Assembly (NCBI GenBank): GCA_030621685.1
Contig: JAUXHF010000046.1
Location: 1-10,438 of the forward strand
Reading direction: 5' to 3'
From: Spirochaetota bacterium
GTDB lineage: Bacteria > Spirochaetota > UBA12135 > COTS27
DNA: 10,438 nt
Each line of letters begins with the position of its first letter. Position 1 is the stretch's first letter. The notes below the pieces were generated by a model. The model was not told the origin of the DNA. It saw nothing but the letters and a program-made list of their open reading frames with translations, and did not search any database. The translations under genes were made by a program, and so were the position numbers. This document shows, piece by piece, positions 7,053 through 10,438 of this stretch.

Positions 7053-7898
7053 TTAAAACAAGAAAAGCACCCTTACATAGGGGCGCAGCACAAGAATGTC
7101 ATTTGGAGCATACGAAAAGCCCCAGGCTATATATTTTGAAGACTGCTCTATTTTGAATAAAAAATTTCTTTGCGTAAGATTGAAGGCCGTTAGCATAGTA
7201 GTTTCAATGTTTTTAGTTTTAGAAAGAATGCTAAATCCAAAACTAAGGTACTGCAAGTTTACTTGGCTTTTCTCCGCTAAGTTAGCTAGCTCATCTTCTC
7301 TAAGAAGTGATTTCAAGAAGGTATATTTTGAATGAAAATAAAAATATACATAGGTATAGCTAAGAAACAATTTAGTGAAATGGTTCGTCGACTTTGAAAT
7401 GCTTAAAGAGGGAAAGACCGCCCCAAAATTTAAATTTTCATAACTTAAGCTGGCAGGGCTTAAGAATGAATAGAGCGGCAAATAAAAAATTTGCCCCAGC
7501 GAAAAACTAAATTGTGGCAAAATAAACTTCTCTTTGCTTAAGTGAGCCTTAAATTCATAATTCCCAAGCGAGCTAAGCCAGCTTAAGGGATTAAAAGAAA
7601 GCTCAAAACGCCCACGAATGCTAGCCTTTGAAATGGAGTCTATAGTATGTTTGTTTATAGCACGCCAACTAGGCGAGAAGCGTTTCTTAAAAAAAGACGG
7701 CGCTGGGTTATGAGTGTTATGAATAAGACCATAAAAAAAATACTCTGGCCTATTTTTTAGATACTCAATGATATTGGGCAGGCCACTATCTGCAAAAGAA
7801 TGATTTAAAGATGCCTGCGCTTGCAATCTAGCAGAAAAACCACTTGCTAAAAAAAGCAACACGAGTAGCACTTGGTTACAATGAAAAAAAGTACGCAC
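7053..7898 (-). CDS. Probable small outer-membrane beta-barrel protein, family unrecognised
   Basis: The 281-residue protein has a signal peptide: a hydrophobic core at residues 10-22 and a likely cleavage after LQA27 or AQA29. The mature region has repeated aromatic, alternating segments such as FSFSLGQIFYLPLYSF and LFLSYTYVYFYF. It ends in VRVLFLF, with the terminal Phe expected of an outer-membrane barrel. The last strand (DILVLRPYVRVLFLF) resembles the penultimate strand of the downstream large barrel (GIQVLKPYLAFVFA), pointing to a shared ancestor. Cysteine occurs only in the signal peptide (Cys7). The start is a GTG at 7898 without a good Shine-Dalgarno sequence; GTG or TTG starts seem common here. 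It is the first gene of the leftward cluster and diverges from hisE across 135 bp. No specific function can be assigned. Confidence 0.7.
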   Translation of the reverse strand: MRTFFHCNQVLLVLLFLASGFSARLQAQASLNHSFADSGLPNIIEYLKNRPEYFFYGLIHNTHNPAPSFFKKRFSPSWRAINKHTIDSISKASIRGRFELSFNPLSWLSSLGNYEFKAHLSKEKFILPQFSFSLGQIFYLPLYSFLSPASLSYENLNFGAVFPSLSISKSTNHFTKLFLSYTYVYFYFHSKYTFLKSLLREDELANLAEKSQVNLQYLSFGFSILSKTKNIETTMLTAFNLTQRNFLFKIEQSSKYIAWGFSYAPNDILVLRPYVRVLFLF

Positions 7899-7944
7899 AG
7901 TAAAAAACAGAAAAAAAAGGTCTCTTTTCTATAAAATTATATTT

Positions 7945-7971
7945 TTCACAAACCTAACCCTATGATACAAT
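7945..7971 (+). promoter_or_regulatory. Candidate promoter for hisE-hisG
   Basis: TTCACA (7945-7950, one mismatch to TTGACA) is followed after 15 bp by TACAAT (7966-7971). A perfect TATAAT lies at 7974-7979 but has no good -35 at 16-18 bp. TATAAT-like hexamers also occur on the opposite strand, so this 135-bp divergent region (7899-8033) probably holds promoters for both hisE and the small barrel gene. Which hexamers are used cannot be settled by eye. Confidence 0.35.
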
Positions 7972-8011
7972 TATATAATTATACAGTTATGTAAGTATAC
8001 CATTATACCAT
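7969..8011. repeat. Short 8-bp tandem repeats in the divergent promoter region
   Basis: TATACCAT is duplicated exactly (7996-8003, 8004-8011). Just upstream AATTATAT/AATTATAC form an imperfect 8-bp pair (7969-7976, 7977-7984). The repeats lie between the candidate -10 elements and the hisE ATG at 8034. They may be slippage products or half-sites for a DNA-binding protein. Confidence 0.6.
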
Positions 8012-8033
8012 TATCGCTAGAGCATCTATACTG

Positions 8034-8537
8034 ATGAGCCATTCAATACAAAAAGAAAACCTTAACAAAAGCCTTAACACTCCAAGTTTAATGACAAATG
8101 CCCAAGCTCCAACACAGGCAACTATCTTAGAACTACTCAGTAAGACAATTCATGAGCGAAAACGCCGCTATCAAAGCAGCAAGAACACAGAAAATTCCTA
8201 TACAGCTAAGCTTTTTAGCAGAGGTCTTGACCGCCAAAAAGGAATTAGCGCAAAAATCATTGAAGAAAGTGCTGAATTACTGGAAGCTGCTGATCTTTTA
8301 CAGGCCCAGCGATTGAAAACCAAGCATATCTTTGAGCCACCAGAAAAAAAACGACAGCAGCTTGTAGCGCAGGAACGGCAGCAACATGTATGCCATGAAT
8401 TCTGTGATTTGCTGTTTCACATGCTTGTTTTAGCTGAATATTCCGATGTAACGCTTAAACAAATACAAAGCGAGCTTTGCCGCCGCTGGGGAACAAGTGG
8501 CCTTGAAGAAAAACAAATGCGAAAAAGGAATACTTAA
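8034..8537 (+). CDS. hisE: Phosphoribosyl-ATP pyrophosphatase
   Basis: Cytoplasmic MazG-superfamily enzyme that hydrolyses phosphoribosyl-ATP to phosphoribosyl-AMP and pyrophosphate, the second step of histidine synthesis. The family pattern is complete: ILELLSKTIHERKRR, then SYTAKLFSRGLDR, the metal-binding IIEESAE (Glu77, Glu78, Glu81), HEFCDLLFHMLVLAEY (Glu122, Asp125), and the typical end ELCRRWGTSGLEEK. At 167 residues it is longer than the usual 90-110. There is an N-terminal extension of about 30 residues and an insert of about 20 residues, rich in Gln and Lys, between the two metal-binding helices. A start at the internal Met20 would remove much of the extension; no ribosome site favours either. 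It is free-standing rather than fused to HisI, and lies 16 bp before hisG, whose product makes its substrate. No other his gene is in the window. Confidence 0.9.
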   Translation: MSHSIQKENLNKSLNTPSLMTNAQAPTQATILELLSKTIHERKRRYQSSKNTENSYTAKLFSRGLDRQKGISAKIIEESAELLEAADLLQAQRLKTKHIFEPPEKKRQQLVAQERQQHVCHEFCDLLFHMLVLAEYSDVTLKQIQSELCRRWGTSGLEEKQMRKRNT

Positions 8538-8553
8538 GAACTTTTAGATTTTC

Positions 8554-9432
8554 ATGTCAAAAAACCTTCTTTCCCCCAAAGCCAATAATAGGCTGAAAAT
8601 AGCCATTCCCAAAAAAGGAAGATTGCGAAACCCCACTATAAAATTGCTTCAGCAAGCAGGTCTTGAGTTCAACACTGAAAGCAATATGCTCCACGTAGCC
8701 TGTTTAAAAGAGCCTATAGACTTGTTTTTCCTGCGAACTCAAGATATTCCTACTCTGATAGAAAATAATATCGCCGATATAGGCATTACCGGAAAAGATA
8801 ATGTTGATGAAAGCCGTGCTAACTTAAGTGAAATTCTTCACCTTGGCTTTGGTGCATGTAGCCTCTGTCTTTCCGGCGAAAAAGCAAAGTATACCGGCAT
8901 ACAAGATCTAAAACATAAGCGAATTGCTACCGGATTTCCTCTGCTAACCAAGAAGTTTTTCCATAAACATAAAGTCCCCTTTGAATGCATCAAACTAAGT
9001 GGATCCTTAGAGATCATGATTGCCTTAGGTGTTTGTGATGCCATAGTCGATATTTCCGAAACAGGCCTTACTCTGCAAAATAACAATTTGGAAATTTATG
9101 AGGTTTTAGACAATTATTACACCGGTCTTTTCGTAAAACCCGAAAACAAAAATAAGAAATCTATTATAGAGCTGAAAAAACGTCTCAACGGCATTTTAAT
9201 CTCGCGAAGCTACAGCATTATTGAGTTCAACATTAAGAAAAGTCTTTTGAAGAAAGCCGAAATCATTGCTCCCGGTTTTGATGCTCCTACCATTTCTCAT
9301 TTAGATAACCCTTCCTTGGTCGCCGTTCGCGTTATGATCAAAAAACATAACATTTATGAAATTTTTAAACGTTTGGAAGAATTAGGCGCTACTGCCATCT
9401 TCGAAATAGAAATAAAAAACTGCCGTTTATAA
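8554..9432 (+). CDS. hisG: ATP phosphoribosyltransferase, long form with regulatory domain
   Basis: Catalyses the first, committed step of histidine synthesis: ATP plus PRPP gives phosphoribosyl-ATP, which HisE then uses. The 292 residues are those of the long, HisZ-independent form. The N-terminus has KIAIPKKGRL. A domain-1 segment DIPTLIENNIADIGITGKDNV is a family hallmark. The PRPP-binding loop is DAIVDISETGLTL (residues 162-174). The C-terminal part (from about residue 220) is the ACT-like regulatory domain that binds histidine, ending with APTISHL-type residues, VAVRVMIKK and LEELGATAIFEIEI. The long form is normally feedback-inhibited by histidine. ATG 8554 follows the hisE stop by 16 bp with only a weak purine stretch upstream. 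The gene looks intact; no terminator hairpin is evident just downstream. Confidence 0.96.
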   Translation: MSKNLLSPKANNRLKIAIPKKGRLRNPTIKLLQQAGLEFNTESNMLHVACLKEPIDLFFLRTQDIPTLIENNIADIGITGKDNVDESRANLSEILHLGFGACSLCLSGEKAKYTGIQDLKHKRIATGFPLLTKKFFHKHKVPFECIKLSGSLEIMIALGVCDAIVDISETGLTLQNNNLEIYEVLDNYYTGLFVKPENKNKKSIIELKKRLNGILISRSYSIIEFNIKKSLLKKAEIIAPGFDAPTISHLDNPSLVAVRVMIKKHNIYEIFKRLEELGATAIFEIEIKNCRL

Positions 9433-9773
9433 TTCCCTTGCAAAGAAACTATCCTACTAAAGCCTTACTTTCATCCCTTAAGCATACATTTTTCTAAAAA
9501 AAGCCCAGCCCCCAGCCTAATACGCTGCCCTTTCCTGCAAAAAAACGCCAAAGTTTCCCTGTTTCCTGTTTCTTAAATAAGCCCAGTCCAGCCCAATACG
9601 CTGAGCAACAAGAAGGTTATTTAGCAAAAATATATCTTTTTTAAAAATCTTTTTAAAACTTACTTTGGCATGAGCTGTTCTCAATCCTCCTATCCCAAAA
9701 ATAAAAGTTAAAAAAACTTTAGCTTATCCAAAAGACAAACGATTATTAAAAGAAATGTAAAAATATAGTTCCT
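9433..9773. other. 341-bp spacer without a recognisable gene
   Basis: No open frame with a believable start, no tRNA-like cloverleaf and no strong hairpin is visible. The first half holds the imperfect repeats at 9501-9603 and a pyrimidine run with three GTTTCCT-like units (9553-9574). The second half is A-rich, with a weak A/T-only inverted repeat, AAAGTT (9704-9709) and AACTTT (9715-9720). The promoter of the right-most gene is presumably in the last 150 bases, but no hexamer pair stands out. Confidence 0.6.
9501..9603. repeat. Imperfect GC-richer direct repeat downstream of hisG
   Basis: Two segments, 9501-9527 and 9579-9603, both begin AAGCCCAG, contain CAGCC or CAGCCC, and end AATACGCTG. 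They start 78 bp apart and are visibly richer in G+C than the surrounding spacer. The bases between carry three GTTTCCT-like units in tandem (9553-9574). Function unknown; it could be a remnant of a small repeat family or a decayed duplication. Confidence 0.65.
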
Positions 9774-10438
9774 TTGAAAAAACTTCTTTCAGCTTTTCAT
9801 AAAAAAAGCAAATTCTCAATACACACTCTGCTTATTGTCTTTTTTACAATAAGTGTTTTTCAAATAGCAAGTAGTGAAATTTTTGCTGCCAAAAAAATAG
9901 CTGGGGAACTAAGTACCCTAGCCTATTTTGATGAAATTTTTAAAAAAATACGTCCTTCCCTTCAAAGAGGTCTTAAAAAAAACAATATTTCGGGGGGAAT
10001 TGCTCTTACTGGTATAAGTAGCACCGGCAGAAATTTACTCCATCAAGAAGCTAACTACATTACTAGCTACTTTACAAGCTTGCAGTTTAAAGGCAGTAGC
10101 GGTAGATTTATTAAATCAGTACGCGGCTTTAACCGCTGGTCCTTCGATGAAAATGAGGATCTACGTGCCTATTTTCAAGCCAGTCAAGAATTGCGCTTAG
10201 AGCTGGCAAGTGAGTTAGCCGTACCTTACTACGCTTATGTTCTCGTAGATTTTAATAATACAAAAATATCCTTAACTTTAGTCATTTCCGAGCGGGCATC
10301 TAGCGATTCCTTGTGGACAGAAACATTCTCCGTATTCTTTCGAGAAAGACAGATTTTTGGTGAATTCGGCTTCATTCAGGCTGTAAATTACGAATATACT
10401 ACCTACCTATCTAACCTAATAGGTACCTATGTAGCCAA
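9774..10438 (+). CDS. Exported protein, possibly CsgG/FlgO/LpoB-like; 3' end outside the window
   Basis: An open frame runs from TTG 9774 to the window edge (221 codons seen, no stop). The previous in-frame stop is at 9747 and the visible protein has no methionine codon, so TTG is the most reasonable start. No Shine-Dalgarno sequence supports it. The N-terminus is a classical signal peptide: basic residues KK...HKKSK, hydrophobic residues 18-32, and likely cleavage around IFA38-A39. The mature part has a segment GGIALTGISSTG followed by a helix, then GRFIKSVRG. Further on come helical residues ending LASELAVPYYAYVLVDF and a strand pair ISLTLVISER and LWTETFSVFF. This order (strand, helix, 'F.KSVR' strand, helix, 'a...YvL' strand, 'i.l.l.i') faintly recalls the CsgG/FlgO/LpoB fold of periplasmic lipoproteins, but there is no lipobox. 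Treat the family as a guess; existence of the gene is likely. Confidence 0.7.
   Translation, partial: MKKLLSAFHKKSKFSIHTLLIVFFTISVFQIASSEIFAAKKIAGELSTLAYFDEIFKKIRPSLQRGLKKNNISGGIALTGISSTGRNLLHQEANYITSYFTSLQFKGSSGRFIKSVRGFNRWSFDENEDLRAYFQASQELRLELASELAVPYYAYVLVDFNNTKISLTLVISERASSDSLWTETFSVFFRERQIFGEFGFIQAVNYEYTTYLSNLIGTYVA

Noticed and set aside
7096..7335. 79-codon + strand open frame within the small barrel gene
   Set aside because: Antisense to a signal-peptide-bearing frame with clear barrel features; no start signal or family.
9672..9713. 13-codon ORF starting at ATG 9670 in the spacer
   Set aside because: Too short, no ribosome-binding site and no conservation evidence available.

Overview
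The window is about 10.4 kb of AT-rich chromosomal DNA. It comes from a bacterium with an outer membrane: two adjacent genes encode secreted proteins whose strand pattern and terminal phenylalanine fit outer-membrane beta-barrels. MetF is of the roughly 320-residue type I associate most with Bacteroidota, while the free-standing HisE argues against a classical Bacteroidota histidine operon. A spirochaete or another low-GC Gram-negative lineage is equally possible, and I do not assign a phylum. Shine-Dalgarno motifs are mostly weak, several starts appear to be TTG or GTG, and short tandem duplications are frequent in spacers and protein loops.

Left part (1-3620, + strand): metE (cobalamin-independent methionine synthase) and metF (5,10-methylenetetrahydrofolate reductase) cover the last two steps of methyl-group supply to methionine. 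MetF makes 5-methyl-THF and MetE moves the methyl group to homocysteine. They are separated by 226 bp of repeat-bearing spacer, so they may be transcribed separately.

Middle part (3659-7898, - strand): a four-gene tandem cluster reads leftwards. The order is a small beta-barrel-like protein (7898-7053), a large one (7026-5416), an exported helical TPR-like protein (about 5297-4539) and a HAD-family phosphatase (4514-3659). The phosphatase is frameshifted exactly at catalytic motif IV. The first three look like cell-envelope proteins that I cannot assign to a named system; the two barrels share a strand motif suggesting common origin.

Right part (7899-10438, + strand): a short AT-rich divergent promoter region leads into hisE and hisG, catalysing steps 2 and 1 of histidine biosynthesis and spaced 16 bp apart. 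A 341-bp spacer without a recognisable gene but with imperfect direct repeats follows. The window ends inside an exported protein, probably TTG-initiated, with a faint resemblance to the CsgG/FlgO/LpoB fold.

Most of the window is ordinary biosynthesis. The points worth a second look are the frameshifted phosphatase, the unassigned envelope gene cluster, the truncated exported protein at the right edge and the numerous short tandem repeats. I found no defence, mobile-element, CRISPR or RNA-gene signature.
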